The position numbers were made by a program, and so were the translations under genes. A model generated the notes under the pieces. That model saw only the letters and a list, made by a program, of their open reading frames with translations. It was not told where the DNA came from and ran no database searches. DNA of 64,000 nt from Pengzhenrongella sp031582905 (lineage in GTDB: Bacteria; Actinomycetota; Actinomycetes; Actinomycetales; Cellulomonadaceae), in NCBI RefSeq assembly GCF_031582905.1, contig NZ_CP133990.1:2232001-2296000 (forward strand), given 5' to 3'. Below, piece by piece: positions 28,701-37,301 of this stretch (positions within the stretch are counted from its first letter, which is position 1; every line of letters starts with the position of its first letter).

Positions 28701-29600
28701 ATGAGATCCGTCGTCGCCGTCGTCGGCCTGCTGCTCCTGCTGCTCACCGGCTGCACCGCCGGAGGCAGCTCGGACGCCGCCGGGTCCGCCGACGGATTCG
28801 GACAGGACTCCGCCGGCGCCTCCGAGGAGGCCATGGCGCAGAGCGACACCGCGGGCTCCGGGGAGGTCGGCGGCGACCTCGGGGCCGTGGCCGCCGACGA
28901 GGCACGCCAGGTGATCACCGAGGGCACCGTGGCGATGACCGTCGAGGACCCGCGCACCGCCGTCCAGGACGCCGCGGCGCTCGTCGAGCAGTCCGGGGGC
29001 CGGGTCCAGGAGCGGGTCGAGCATGCGGGGTCCGACGACCGGCCGGCATCCGCGCGGCTCGTGGTCCGGGTGCCGGCCGCGGGGCTGACGCCGGTGCTCG
29101 CCGAGCTCGAGCGCCTCGGCACCGTCGACGACGTCCAGCTCCGCAGCACCGACGTGACGGGTCAGGCCCAGGACCTCGACGCCCGGATCCGCGCCCTGCA
29201 GATCTCGGTGACCCGGCTGGAGGACCTGCTCACGCGAGCGGAGTCGACGGCGGACCTGGTCGCCGCGGAGAGCAGCCTCACCCAGCGGCAGTCCGACCTC
29301 GAGCAGCTGCAGTCGCAGCGTGCGCGGCTCGCCGACCAGGTCGAGATGTCGACCCTCGCGCTCGAGCTCCGCGCCGACGACCCCACCCCGGTGCTCGAGC
29401 CGGCCGGGTTCTGGGGCGGCCTGGTGACCGGGTGGGAGTCGCTGGTCACCGCGCTGTCCGCGGCGCTGCTCGTCGCCGGGGTGCTGCTGCCGTGGGCCGC
29501 GGTGGCCGCCGTGCTGCTCGTGCTCTGGCTCGCGGTGCGGCGCCGGCGCCGCCGGCGATCGGGGCCCGTGGCGCCACCCGCGAACGCCCCCGCGACCTGA
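28701..29600 (+). CDS. DUF4349 lipoprotein with C-terminal membrane helix
   Basis: A 299-residue DUF4349 protein. The N-terminal signal ends in the lipobox LLTGC (Cys about residue 18), followed by a Ser/Gly/Asp-rich linker. The DUF4349 core spans about 70-245 and includes a coiled-coil stretch around LEQLQSQRARLADQVEMSTL. A helix near 253-285 and an Arg-rich tail complete it, so the protein is likely anchored at both ends with the coil outside. Function is unknown. The ATG at 28701 has TACGGT (28689-28694) 6 nt upstream, suggesting a leaderless mRNA. Confidence 0.87.
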   Translation: MRSVVAVVGLLLLLLTGCTAGGSSDAAGSADGFGQDSAGASEEAMAQSDTAGSGEVGGDLGAVAADEARQVITEGTVAMTVEDPRTAVQDAAALVEQSGGRVQERVEHAGSDDRPASARLVVRVPAAGLTPVLAELERLGTVDDVQLRSTDVTGQAQDLDARIRALQISVTRLEDLLTRAESTADLVAAESSLTQRQSDLEQLQSQRARLADQVEMSTLALELRADDPTPVLEPAGFWGGLVTGWESLVTALSAALLVAGVLLPWAAVAAVLLVLWLAVRRRRRRRSGPVAPPANAPAT

Positions 29601-29685
29601 CCCGCCCGTCCTGCTCGGCGGACAGACCCACGGCGACCCGCCCGACCCCTTAGGATCCTTCCGTTTCGCGACCCAAGGAGAAGCC

Positions 29686-30081
29686 GTGACCAAGTTCGTC
29701 GTCGATGCCAGTGCCGTCCTCCATCTCGCGGCGGAGGGGATCACCGTCGGAGCGGAGCACGAGCTGCTCGCCCCCACGTTCCTGCGCTCGCAGGTCATGT
29801 CGAACCTGCACGAGGCCGTGCAGCGCGGCGAGCTGAGCGACGAGGTCGCCCGTGAGCGCCTCGCGCAGGCCAACAAGATCAAGGTCCGCATGCTCGGCGA
29901 CGCCCCGATGCGCCGCCGCGCGTGGGAGGTCGCGGACCGCCTCGGCTGGTGGGAGACCCTCGGCGCCGAGTACGTCGCGCTGACCGAGCTCCAGGGCGAC
30001 GCGCTCGTGACCCTCGACGGCGACTTCGCCCGCGCGCTCGACGGCGTCGTCACGCTGGCGTCGGTCGACGACCTGCGCTGA
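29686..30081 (+). CDS. PIN-domain protein (VapC-like), no antitoxin partner
   Basis: A 131-residue PIN domain, probably a metal-dependent ribonuclease. The first acidic residue is in FVVDASAVLH (Asp7) and the last in ALVTLDGDFARAL (Asp near 115). The GTG at 29686 has a strong AAGGAG ribosome site. VapC toxins are usually preceded by a small antitoxin gene. None is visible in the 85 bp upstream, so it could be a solitary PIN protein of another class. Confidence 0.8.
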   Translation: MTKFVVDASAVLHLAAEGITVGAEHELLAPTFLRSQVMSNLHEAVQRGELSDEVARERLAQANKIKVRMLGDAPMRRRAWEVADRLGWWETLGAEYVALTELQGDALVTLDGDFARALDGVVTLASVDDLR

Positions 30082-30151
30082 CCCGACCATGACGCCGCCG
30101 GCGGGCCCGGCGCCTGCTGACGGCGCCGGTCCGCTGGTGACGCTCGGCGCC

Positions 30152-30585
30152 ATGTGTCCCGAGGGTGCCCGGAGCGCGCCGAGGCCGGAAGGCCCGACGA
30201 CCGCCTCGATCGACCGCCTCCTCGCCCAGGCGCGCGCCGGTCTGGATCGCGTCGACGCCCGGTCGCTGGGCGAGGAGGTCGCGGCCGGGGCGCTGGTGGT
30301 GGACACGCGTCCCGTCGAGCAGCGGCTCAGGGACGGTGCCCTGCCCGGTGCCGTGGTCGTCGACCGCAACGTGCTGGAGTGGCGGCTCGATCCGACCAGC
30401 CCTGACCGGCTGCCCGAGGCCGACGACCCCGGCCGGCGGATCATCGTGGTGTGCAACGAGGGCTACAGCTCGAGCCTGGCGGCTGCGACCCTGCGTCAGC
30501 TCGGCTGCGTCCGCGCGACGGATCTGGTCGACGGCTTCCAGGGTGGCTGCGCGTCGGCGGTCGGCCGGAGGCGCCGCTGCCGTGA
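30152..30585 (+). CDS. Rhodanese-domain protein; frame broken once
   Basis: A single rhodanese domain. The active-site loop is VVCNEGYSSSLAA with its nucleophile Cys, and DTRPVEQR is the typical N-terminal motif. It may transfer sulfane sulfur. One base is missing at the G3 run 30541-30543. Restoring it gives DGFQGWLRVGGRPEAPLP and a natural stop at 30583-30585, for 144 residues. Starts at ATG 30089, GTG 30137 and ATG 30152 are all possible, and none has a strong ribosome site. Confidence 0.78.
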
Positions 30586-30680
30586 GCGCGGCTACGGTCG
30601 AGACGTGGTTCGCGGCTCTGTACCTGGTGCGCAGGCGACGGCGGTACCCGACCCGCCTCGCCGAGACCTCGCGGGCGTGC

Positions 30681-31328
30681 TCAGTCCTGTCTCTCGGTGC
30701 CGCGATCGGGTGAGGTCATGTCGCCGGTCTCCGGGGTGCCCGGGGCGAGCCCGTAGCGCAGGTACACGGTGCCCTGAGGGCTGGCCATCGGCGGTTGCAG
30801 GAGCGTGAGGTTCGTGGGCACGGCGCCGTCGTGGAAGACCTTCTTCCCCACGCCGAGCAGGATCGGGTGCACCCACAGATCGAGGCGGTCGAAGAGCTGC
30901 CCGCGGAGAAGGGTCTGGACGAGGTCGAGGCTCCCGACGACCTTGACGTGCTCGTGGCGGTTGCGGAGCTCACGGACGGCGCTGGTCAGGTCCGCCCCCA
31001 GGAGGGTCGAGTTGGCCCACGAGAGGTCCGGGGTACCGCGGGACGCGACGTACTTCGGCACGCGGTTGAAGAGCGCGGCGAAGTCGTCGTCCGCACCGCC
31101 CTGCTGGTGCGGCCAGTAGGCGGCGAAGATGTCGTACGTCCGGCGGCCCAGCAGGAGGGCGTCGGTGCCTTCGTACGCGGCGTCGACCTGCGCGGCGGCG
31201 ACGTCGTCGAGCAGTGGCGCCTGCCACCCGCCGAACGAGAACCCGCCCTCGCGGTCCTCCTCCGGACCGCCGGGCGCCTGCCCGACGAAGTCCAGGGTCA
31301 CGAAGAGCTCGATGTCGATCCGTCCCAC
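30681..31328 (-). CDS. Dihydrofolate reductase-family (RibD_C) protein
   Basis: A 215-residue reductase-like protein of the YwjB/RibD_C type. The N-terminus IELFVTLDFVGQAPGG and the motifs LLLGRRTYDIFAAYWP, VVGSLDLVQTLL and LWVHPILLGVGKKVF are typical of the stand-alone DHFR-fold group with unknown substrates. The GTG at 31328 is the only start giving the conserved N-terminus. It is complete and convergent with the rhodanese gene. Confidence 0.85.
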   Translation of the reverse strand: MGRIDIELFVTLDFVGQAPGGPEEDREGGFSFGGWQAPLLDDVAAAQVDAAYEGTDALLLGRRTYDIFAAYWPHQQGGADDDFAALFNRVPKYVASRGTPDLSWANSTLLGADLTSAVRELRNRHEHVKVVGSLDLVQTLLRGQLFDRLDLWVHPILLGVGKKVFHDGAVPTNLTLLQPPMASPQGTVYLRYGLAPGTPETGDMTSPDRGTERQD

Positions 31329-31461
31329 GGCACACTCTCCCGACGAGGTCGTCCTGGTCGATGAGGATGACTCGCCCGCGCCGGGGAACTCATCGCTCAG
31401 GCGGCGCTGCGCCCAGGAGCGAGGCCGCGGCGCCGTGCCGTGTCGCGGCTGCGGCGCGCCG

Positions 31462-31911
31462 TCACTGCCCCGCCGGCCAGGTGCGCGTGGTGGTCACCTC
31501 GTACGACCGCCGCACCATCCCCTCCAGGACCGCCAGGTCGACCGTCGACAGGTCCTTGAGGTACAGGCAGGACTTGCCCAGCGAGTGCGGTCCCAGGCGC
31601 GCGAGGTCGTCGGTGTACGCGTCGAAGCCGTCGGCGAGGTAGACGGTCGTCGACGCCTTGCGCGGGGAGAAGCCGACCGCGCTGGCGTCCCCCTCACGGC
31701 CGGACTCGTACACGTAGTGGTACGAGCCGAAGCCGACGATCGACGGGCCCCACAGGACCGGCGGCTGACCGGTCGCGCGAGCCATGAGCTCGACGAGCGT
31801 CTCGGCGTCGCGCCGCCGGACGTCGTCGGCCACCGCGGCGACGAACGCGCCGACGTCGTCCGGGGTGGGCACGGTCTTCACCGAGGGCTGGGTGCGCTTC
31901 GTCGTCGTCAT
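31462..31911 (-). CDS. DUF1801 domain protein
   Basis: A 149-residue DUF1801 protein. Typical stretches are PVLWGPSIVGFGSYHYVY, VGFSPRKASTTVYLADGF and SLGKSCLYLKDLSTVD. The biochemical role of the family is not established. The ATG at 31911 precedes the conserved body. It lies downstream of aconitase but is separated from it by a strong hairpin, so it is probably transcribed on its own. The next 133 bp (31329-31461) hold nothing recognisable. Confidence 0.85.
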   Translation of the reverse strand: MTTTKRTQPSVKTVPTPDDVGAFVAAVADDVRRRDAETLVELMARATGQPPVLWGPSIVGFGSYHYVYESGREGDASAVGFSPRKASTTVYLADGFDAYTDDLARLGPHSLGKSCLYLKDLSTVDLAVLEGMVRRSYEVTTTRTWPAGQ

Positions 31912-31957
31912 GCCGACCAGTCTCCGCCTACCCACCCACACCGGCCCAGCCCCGGGC

Positions 31958-32006
31958 GCACGACGACCGGCGCCCACCCCGAGGGTGAGCGCCGGCGTCG
32001 TCGTGC
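31958..32006 (-). terminator. Terminator hairpin after aconitase
   Basis: Left arm starting GCACGACGAC at 31958 pairs with the right arm ending GTCGTCGTGC at 32006. The stem has about 21 base pairs, with a 2-nt bulge, one mismatch and a short CGA-type loop. It begins 14 bp past the acnA stop codon. Confidence 0.75.
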
Positions 32007-32019
32007 TGGGACCCGTGCG

Positions 32020-34845
32020 TCAGGCCGCGGTCACCAGCGAGCGCAGGACGTACTGCAGGATGCCGCCGTTGCGGTAGTAGTCCGCCTCGCCGGGGGTGTC
32101 GATCCGCAGCACGGCGTCGAACTCGACCGTGGTGCCGTCGCCCTTGGTCGCCGTGACCCGGAGGGTGCGCGGCGTGGTGCCCTCGTTGAGCGCGGTGACG
32201 CCCGCGACGTCGAACGTCTCGGTGCCGTCGAGGCCGAGCGACTCGGCGTTCTCCCCGGCCGGGAACTGCAGCGGGAGCACGCCCATCCCGATGAGGTTGG
32301 AGCGGTGGATCCGCTCGAAGCTCTCGGTGATGACCGCGCGGACGCCGAGCAGGCTGGTGCCCTTGGCGGCCCAGTCGCGCGACGACCCGGAGCCGTACTC
32401 CTTGCCGCCGAGGATCACCAGCGGGACGTCCGCGGCGGCGTAGGCCTGCGCGGCGTCGTAGATGGTGGTCTGCTCGCCGGTGAGGTGGTTCACCGTGAAG
32501 CCGCCCTCGACGCCGGGCACGAGCTGGTTGCGCAGCCGGATGTTGGCGAACGTGCCGCGGATCATGACCTCGTGGTTCCCGCGGCGCGAGCCGTAGGAGT
32601 TGAAGTCGCGCCGCTCGATGCCGTGCTCGGCGAGGTAGACCCCCGCCGGGCTGTCCGCCTTGATCGAGCCGGCCGGGCTGATGTGGTCGGTCGTGACCGA
32701 GTCACCGAGCTTGGCCAGCACCCGCGCACCGGCGATGTCGGTGACCGGCTCCGGCGTTGCGCCCATGCCGTCGAAGTACGGGGGCTTGCGCACGTAGGTC
32801 GACTGCGGGTCCCAGGCGAACGTCGCGCCCTCGGGGGTCTGCAGACCCTGCCAGCGCTCGTCGCCGGCGAACACGTCGGCGTAGTCCTTCGTGAACATCG
32901 ACCGCTGGACCGCGAAGTCGATCGTCTCCTGCACCTCGGCCGGCGACGGCCAGATGTCGCGCAGGTAGACGTCCTCGCCGGCCTCGGTGGCGCCGAGCGG
33001 CTCGTTCTCGAAGTCGAAGTCCATCGTCCCGGCGAGGGCGTAGGCGACCACCAGCGGCGGCGACGCGAGGTAGTTCATCTTCACGTCGGGGTTGATGCGG
33101 CCCTCGAAGTTCCGGTTGCCCGAGAGCACCGAGACGACCGACAGGTCGTGCTCGTTGACCGCGGCGGAGACCTCCTCGGGCAGCGGGCCCGAGTTGCCGA
33201 TGCACGTCGCGCAGCCGTACCCGACGAGGTGGAAGCCGAGCTTCTCGAGGTAGGGCCACATGCCGGCCTTCTCGTAGTAGTCGGTGACGACCTTCGAGCC
33301 CGGAGCCATGGAGGTCTTGACCCACGGCTTGGCGACGAGCCCCTTCTCGACGGCCTTCTTGGCCAGCAGCGCGGCGGCCAGCATGACCGACGGGTTGGAG
33401 GTGTTGGTGCACGACGTGATCGACGCGATCACCACGTGCCCGTGGTCCAGCTCGGTCTGGGTGCCGTTCTCCAGGGTGAGCGGGACGCGCTTGTGCGGCC
33501 GCTTGGCCGCATCGCCGCCGTCGACGTGGCGCGGGGCGGCCGAGGCGTCCGCGTGCTCGCCCGCCGCGATCGGGTCGGACGCCGGGAAGGTCTCCTCGAC
33601 CGACTCGTCGAGGCCCTGGGTGTCCTGGTGCTGGAAGTCGTCGACGTAGTCGAGGATCGAGGTCGCGAAGGACTGCTTCGCCTCGGTCAGCTCGATGCGG
33701 TCCTGCGGGCGCTTGGGCCCGGCGATCGACGGCACCACGGTGGACAGGTCGAGCTCGAGGTACTCGGAGTACACCGGCTCGCTGTACGTCGCCGACGACG
33801 GGTCGTGCCACAGCCCCTGCTCGCGGGCGTAGGCCTCGACGAGCGCGATCTGGTCGTCCGAGCGCCCGGTCAGCCGCAGGTAGTCGACCGTGACCTCGTC
33901 GATCGGGAAGATCGCGCAGGTCGAGCCGAACTCCGGGCTCATGTTGCCGATCGTCGCGCGGTTGGCGAGCGGGACCTCGGCGACGCCCTCGCCGTAGAAC
34001 TCGACGAACTTGCCGACGACGCCGTGCTGGCGCAGCTGCTGCGTGATCGTCAGGACGACGTCGGTCGCGGTGACGCCGGCCGGGATCGCCCCGGAGAGCT
34101 TGAAGCCGACGACGCGCGGGATGAGCATCGAGACCGGCTGGCCGAGCATCGCGGCCTCGGCCTCGATGCCACCGACGCCCCAGCCGAGCACGCCCATGCC
34201 GTTGACCATCGTGGTGTGCGAGTCGGTGCCGACGCAGGTGTCGGGGTACGCGCGGGTGACGCCACCGACCTCACGCGTCATCACGCCGCGGGCCAGGTAC
34301 TCGAGGTTGACCTGGTGCACGATGCCGGTGCCGGGCGGGACGACCTTGAAGTCGTCGAACGCCGTCTGGCCCCAGCGCAGGAACTGGTAGCGCTCGAAGT
34401 TGCGCTCGTACTCCAGCTCGACGTTGCGCTCGAACGCGTCGCGCCGGCCGGCGACGTCGATCTGCACCGAGTGGTCGATGACGAGCTCGGCCGGGGCGAG
34501 CGGGTTGATCCGGTTCGGGTCGCCGCCGAGGTCGGCGACGGCCTCGCGCATCGTGGCGAGGTCGACGACGCACGGCACCCCGGTGAAGTCCTGCATGACC
34601 ACGCGCGCCGGCGTGAACTGGATCTCCGTGTCCGGCTCGGCGGCCGGGTCCCACGACGCGAACGCGCGCACGTGGTCGGCGGTGATGTTGGCGCCGTCCT
34701 CGGTGCGCAGCAGGTTCTCCGCGAGCACCTTGAGGCTGAACGGCAGGCGCTCGAGGCCGGGCACCGCGGCGAGGCGGTAGATCTCGTAGGAGGTCTCGCC
34801 GACCTCCAGGGTCCCCTTCGACCCGAACGTGTCGACGTTGCTCAC
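32020..34845 (-). CDS. acnA: Aconitate hydratase A
   Basis: TCA-cycle enzyme interconverting citrate and isocitrate, 941 residues and intact. The 4Fe-4S ligands are in SCTNTSNPSV (Cys near residue 478) and GCATCIGNSGPL. GTDSHTTMVNGMG is a substrate-binding motif, and KEYGSGSSRDWAAKG is the swivel-domain signature. The GTG at 34845 has a GAAGGAG ribosome site. An 18-bp palindrome about 90 bp upstream probably controls it. Some actinobacteria regulate aconitase through TetR-type AcnR, but no such regulator gene adjoins it here. Confidence 0.97.
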   Translation of the reverse strand: MSNVDTFGSKGTLEVGETSYEIYRLAAVPGLERLPFSLKVLAENLLRTEDGANITADHVRAFASWDPAAEPDTEIQFTPARVVMQDFTGVPCVVDLATMREAVADLGGDPNRINPLAPAELVIDHSVQIDVAGRRDAFERNVELEYERNFERYQFLRWGQTAFDDFKVVPPGTGIVHQVNLEYLARGVMTREVGGVTRAYPDTCVGTDSHTTMVNGMGVLGWGVGGIEAEAAMLGQPVSMLIPRVVGFKLSGAIPAGVTATDVVLTITQQLRQHGVVGKFVEFYGEGVAEVPLANRATIGNMSPEFGSTCAIFPIDEVTVDYLRLTGRSDDQIALVEAYAREQGLWHDPSSATYSEPVYSEYLELDLSTVVPSIAGPKRPQDRIELTEAKQSFATSILDYVDDFQHQDTQGLDESVEETFPASDPIAAGEHADASAAPRHVDGGDAAKRPHKRVPLTLENGTQTELDHGHVVIASITSCTNTSNPSVMLAAALLAKKAVEKGLVAKPWVKTSMAPGSKVVTDYYEKAGMWPYLEKLGFHLVGYGCATCIGNSGPLPEEVSAAVNEHDLSVVSVLSGNRNFEGRINPDVKMNYLASPPLVVAYALAGTMDFDFENEPLGATEAGEDVYLRDIWPSPAEVQETIDFAVQRSMFTKDYADVFAGDERWQGLQTPEGATFAWDPQSTYVRKPPYFDGMGATPEPVTDIAGARVLAKLGDSVTTDHISPAGSIKADSPAGVYLAEHGIERRDFNSYGSRRGNHEVMIRGTFANIRLRNQLVPGVEGGFTVNHLTGEQTTIYDAAQAYAAADVPLVILGGKEYGSGSSRDWAAKGTSLLGVRAVITESFERIHRSNLIGMGVLPLQFPAGENAESLGLDGTETFDVAGVTALNEGTTPRTLRVTATKGDGTTVEFDAVLRIDTPGEADYYRNGGILQYVLRSLVTAA

Positions 34846-34931
34846 ATCTGCTCCTTCGCTGCGACTGCTCGGCGCCCCACGGGCCGCCGGACCGGGCGCG
34901 GGTGGCCGCGCCCATCGGCGGGCCGCCCGTT

Positions 34932-34949
34932 TATCTTGACGTCAAGATA
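34932..34949. promoter_or_regulatory. Perfect 18-bp palindrome upstream of acnA
   Basis: TATCTTGACGTCAAGATA is its own reverse complement and sits in an AT-richer pocket about 87 bp ahead of the acnA start. A TACGAT hexamer on the minus strand (plus-strand 34951-34956) lies immediately upstream of it, so a bound protein would cover the likely transcription start. This is a strong operator candidate with unknown binder. Confidence 0.75.
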
Positions 34950-35025
34950 CATCGTACCCGTTCTGCCGGGACGGCACACACCGGGGACCCACCGCCGGCG
35001 GGCGGGTCCCCCTCGGTGTCGGTGG

Positions 35026-35226
35026 TCAGCGCCCGCCGGCGCCGACGTCACCCCCGCCCGCCTGGGCGGCGGCGAGCGCCTCGGCCGCCTTGCGCTCGAA
35101 CTCGACCGCGCGGTCGTGCGCGCGGTGGTCGTAGTCGGGCGTGCCGGCCTTGCGCGCCTCGGCGGCCGCCATCCGACCCGCCTCGACGTAGCGCCGGGCG
35201 GCTTCCTGCTCGTCCATGTGCTCCAC
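35026..35226 (-). CDS. Small hydrophilic protein, unknown
   Basis: A 63-66 residue Ala/Glu/Arg-rich protein, predicted mostly helical (EQEAARRYVEAGRMAAAEAR), ending in a glycine-rich tail. The GTG at 35226 has GGGAG 6 nt upstream and is preferred. The ATG at 35217 is the alternative. It is divergent from the membrane protein at 35384 and lies upstream of acnA on the same strand. No family is recognised. Confidence 0.55.
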   Translation of the reverse strand: MEHMDEQEAARRYVEAGRMAAAEARKAGTPDYDHRAHDRAVEFERKAAEALAAAQAGGGDVGAGGR

Positions 35227-35383
35227 GACCGACTCCCTGCTGTCGCGCGCCCGCCGGACGCGAGCGCCCTGACCACCGACGCTATGCCGGACCTGCCCGG
35301 AGGGCCAGACCTCGCCGCACCGCGCACGACCGGTGCCGACCGGTGCCCTGACCATCGGGTGGTCGTCCGCGACAATGGGCGGC

Positions 35384-35925
35384 ATGACCACGACACCGAC
35401 GCCGTCACGCACCCGGATCGCCCTCGTCAGCGGCGCGGGCACCGCCGCCTACTACGCCACGCCGGACCTCATCCGTGCGCGTCCGCTGCGTGCGTGGGTC
35501 AAGACGGGCTTGCTCGCCGCCATCGCCGCCGGCTCCCTGCCGGACGTGCAGGCAGCGGCCGCGGCGGTCCGCGCGGCCCGGGAGACCCCCGTCACGGATG
35601 CCCCGGCCACCGCCCCCACGGACCCGGAGCGGACCGAGGACAACACGTTCGTCGCCGAGGACGCGACGACCGAGGGGCGGCGTCCGGTCCCTCGACGCTC
35701 GCGACGCTGCCGACGTCCGGGAAGGTCGTCGGTGCGGCGTTCGCCGTTCTCTTCCTCGGGGCGTCGACCGCGCTCACCGTGGCCGCCGAGCGGTGGGTCT
35801 TCCGCCGCGGCGAGGCGCGGGCCGCTGCCGGGGTGCGTCTGCCGCACACCCGGACCGGGCTGCTGCTCGGAGTGCTCGCGGCGGGCCTCGCCCTCGTGCC
35901 GTCGCCGGACGACGCGCGCGGGTGA
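35384..35925 (+). CDS. Putative membrane protein; frame broken once
   Basis: A 180-residue protein after repair. A hydrophobic segment near residues 40-55 and two in the C-terminal half (VVGAAFAVLFLGASTALTVA; GLLLGVLAAGLALVPS) suggest membrane insertion. An acidic Ala/Thr/Pro linker sits between them. The G4 run 35674-35677 lacks one base. Adding it joins DATTEG to AASGPSTLATLPTSGK. I do not recognise the family. Confidence 0.6.
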
Positions 35926-35978
35926 ACCCGTGAGGCGACCCGCCCGACCCGCCCGACCCGCCTGACCCGGCCTCCCGG

Positions 35979-37235
35979 TCAGGCGCGGTCGAGCACCGCG
36001 ATGCACTCGACGTGGTGCGTCATGGGGAACAGGTCGAACGCCCGCAGCCCGCTCAGCGCGTACCCGGCCTCGGCGAGGTACGACACGTCGCGGGCGAGGG
36101 CCGCGGGGTCGCACGCGACGTAGACGACGCGCTCGGGGCGCAGCTCGGCGATCGCCGCGACCACCTTGCGCCCGGCGCCCACACGCGGCGGGTCGAGCAC
36201 GACGGCGTCCGCGTGCACGACGTCCGAGTCGGCGTCCACGGCACCGGACAGCACCCGGGCGACCTCCCCGGCGTGCAGCTCGACGTTGGCGCGGTCGTGC
36301 ACGTTGCGACGTGCGTCGCGGACCGCACGCTCGTCGCCCTCGACGCTGACGACCTCGCCGGTCGGCCCGACGGCGTCCGCGAGCGGCAGGGTGAACAGCC
36401 CGGCTCCTGCGTACAGGTCGAGCACGGTGGCGCCGTCGACGTCGCCGAGGCCGTCCAGCACGGCCTGCGCGAGCACACCGGGGGCCTCGCGGTGCACCTG
36501 CCAGAAGCCGTCGGCGGCGACCCGGTAGGTGTACTCGCGCTCACCCACCCGCAGGTGCTCGCGCACCGTGCTGCGCGCGTTGGGGCGCTTGTCGGCGCGG
36601 CCGCCGACGTGCGGGACGCCGTCGACCAGCACGAGCGGCGTGCCGTCGGCCGGGGCGACCACCTCGATCCGGGCCCCGGGCGGCCACGTGCGCCCGAACA
36701 GGTCGAGCCCGGCGATCGCCTCGTCAGCGAGCGGCATCGCGGTGAGCGGGTGCACCTCGTGCGACCGGTAGCCGAGCATGCCCGCGCGGCCGGTGGCGTC
36801 CGCCACCAGGTCGATCCGCGTGCGCCAGCCCAGCCCGCCGCGCGCGTCGTCCCCGGGCGCCGCCTCGACGACGACGTCGCGGTCCAGCTTCGCGAGCCGG
36901 CGCAGCTGCTCGGCGACGACGTCCGCCTTCCACCGGCGCTGCGCGGGCAGTGCGACGTGCGCGAGCTCCCCGCCGCCGACGCCGCCCGGCCCCGCCTCGG
37001 GCCACGCGGACGGCACCCGGTCGTCGGACGCCTCGAGGACCTCCACGGCGTCCGCCCGCCAGAACGAGGCGTCCGGGGCGGTCTCGGTCAGCCGGGCGCG
37101 GACGCGCTCGCCGGGCAGAGTGTGCCGGACGAACACCACGCGGCCGCGGCCGCCGGGCGAGCCCGGGGAGGCGTCGTCGTCCAGCCGGGCGACGCAGTGG
37201 CCGCCGTGCGCGACCGGCCCGACCGTGAGCTCCAC
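35979..37235 (-). CDS. TrmA/RumA-type class I RNA (uracil-5-)methyltransferase
   Basis: A 418-residue SAM-dependent RNA methyltransferase. An N-terminal TRAM-like beta domain (about 1-65) has VFVRHTLPGERVRARLTET. The Rossmann motif is TVLDLYAGAGLFTLPLAD near residue 270. The catalytic loop DPPRVGAG and nucleophile VYVACDPAALARDV fit TrmA/RlmC/RlmD enzymes. The Fe-S cysteines of RlmD are not evident. It lies 66 bp downstream of the KimA-like gene, a pairing seen widely in actinobacteria. Target RNA unknown. Confidence 0.9.
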   Translation of the reverse strand: MELTVGPVAHGGHCVARLDDDASPGSPGGRGRVVFVRHTLPGERVRARLTETAPDASFWRADAVEVLEASDDRVPSAWPEAGPGGVGGGELAHVALPAQRRWKADVVAEQLRRLAKLDRDVVVEAAPGDDARGGLGWRTRIDLVADATGRAGMLGYRSHEVHPLTAMPLADEAIAGLDLFGRTWPPGARIEVVAPADGTPLVLVDGVPHVGGRADKRPNARSTVREHLRVGEREYTYRVAADGFWQVHREAPGVLAQAVLDGLGDVDGATVLDLYAGAGLFTLPLADAVGPTGEVVSVEGDERAVRDARRNVHDRANVELHAGEVARVLSGAVDADSDVVHADAVVLDPPRVGAGRKVVAAIAELRPERVVYVACDPAALARDVSYLAEAGYALSGLRAFDLFPMTHHVECIAVLDRA

Positions 37236-37301
37236 GATGCGACCATCGGCCTCCCCGTCCGGGGGGCACGGACGGGACGGGGGCTGCGCGGGCGGCGACG
37301 G

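Noticed and set aside
31129..35925. A 1598-codon plus-strand frame over aconitase
   Set aside because: It is the GC-rich antisense shadow of acnA. Only its last part is real, as the end of the membrane protein at 35384-35925.
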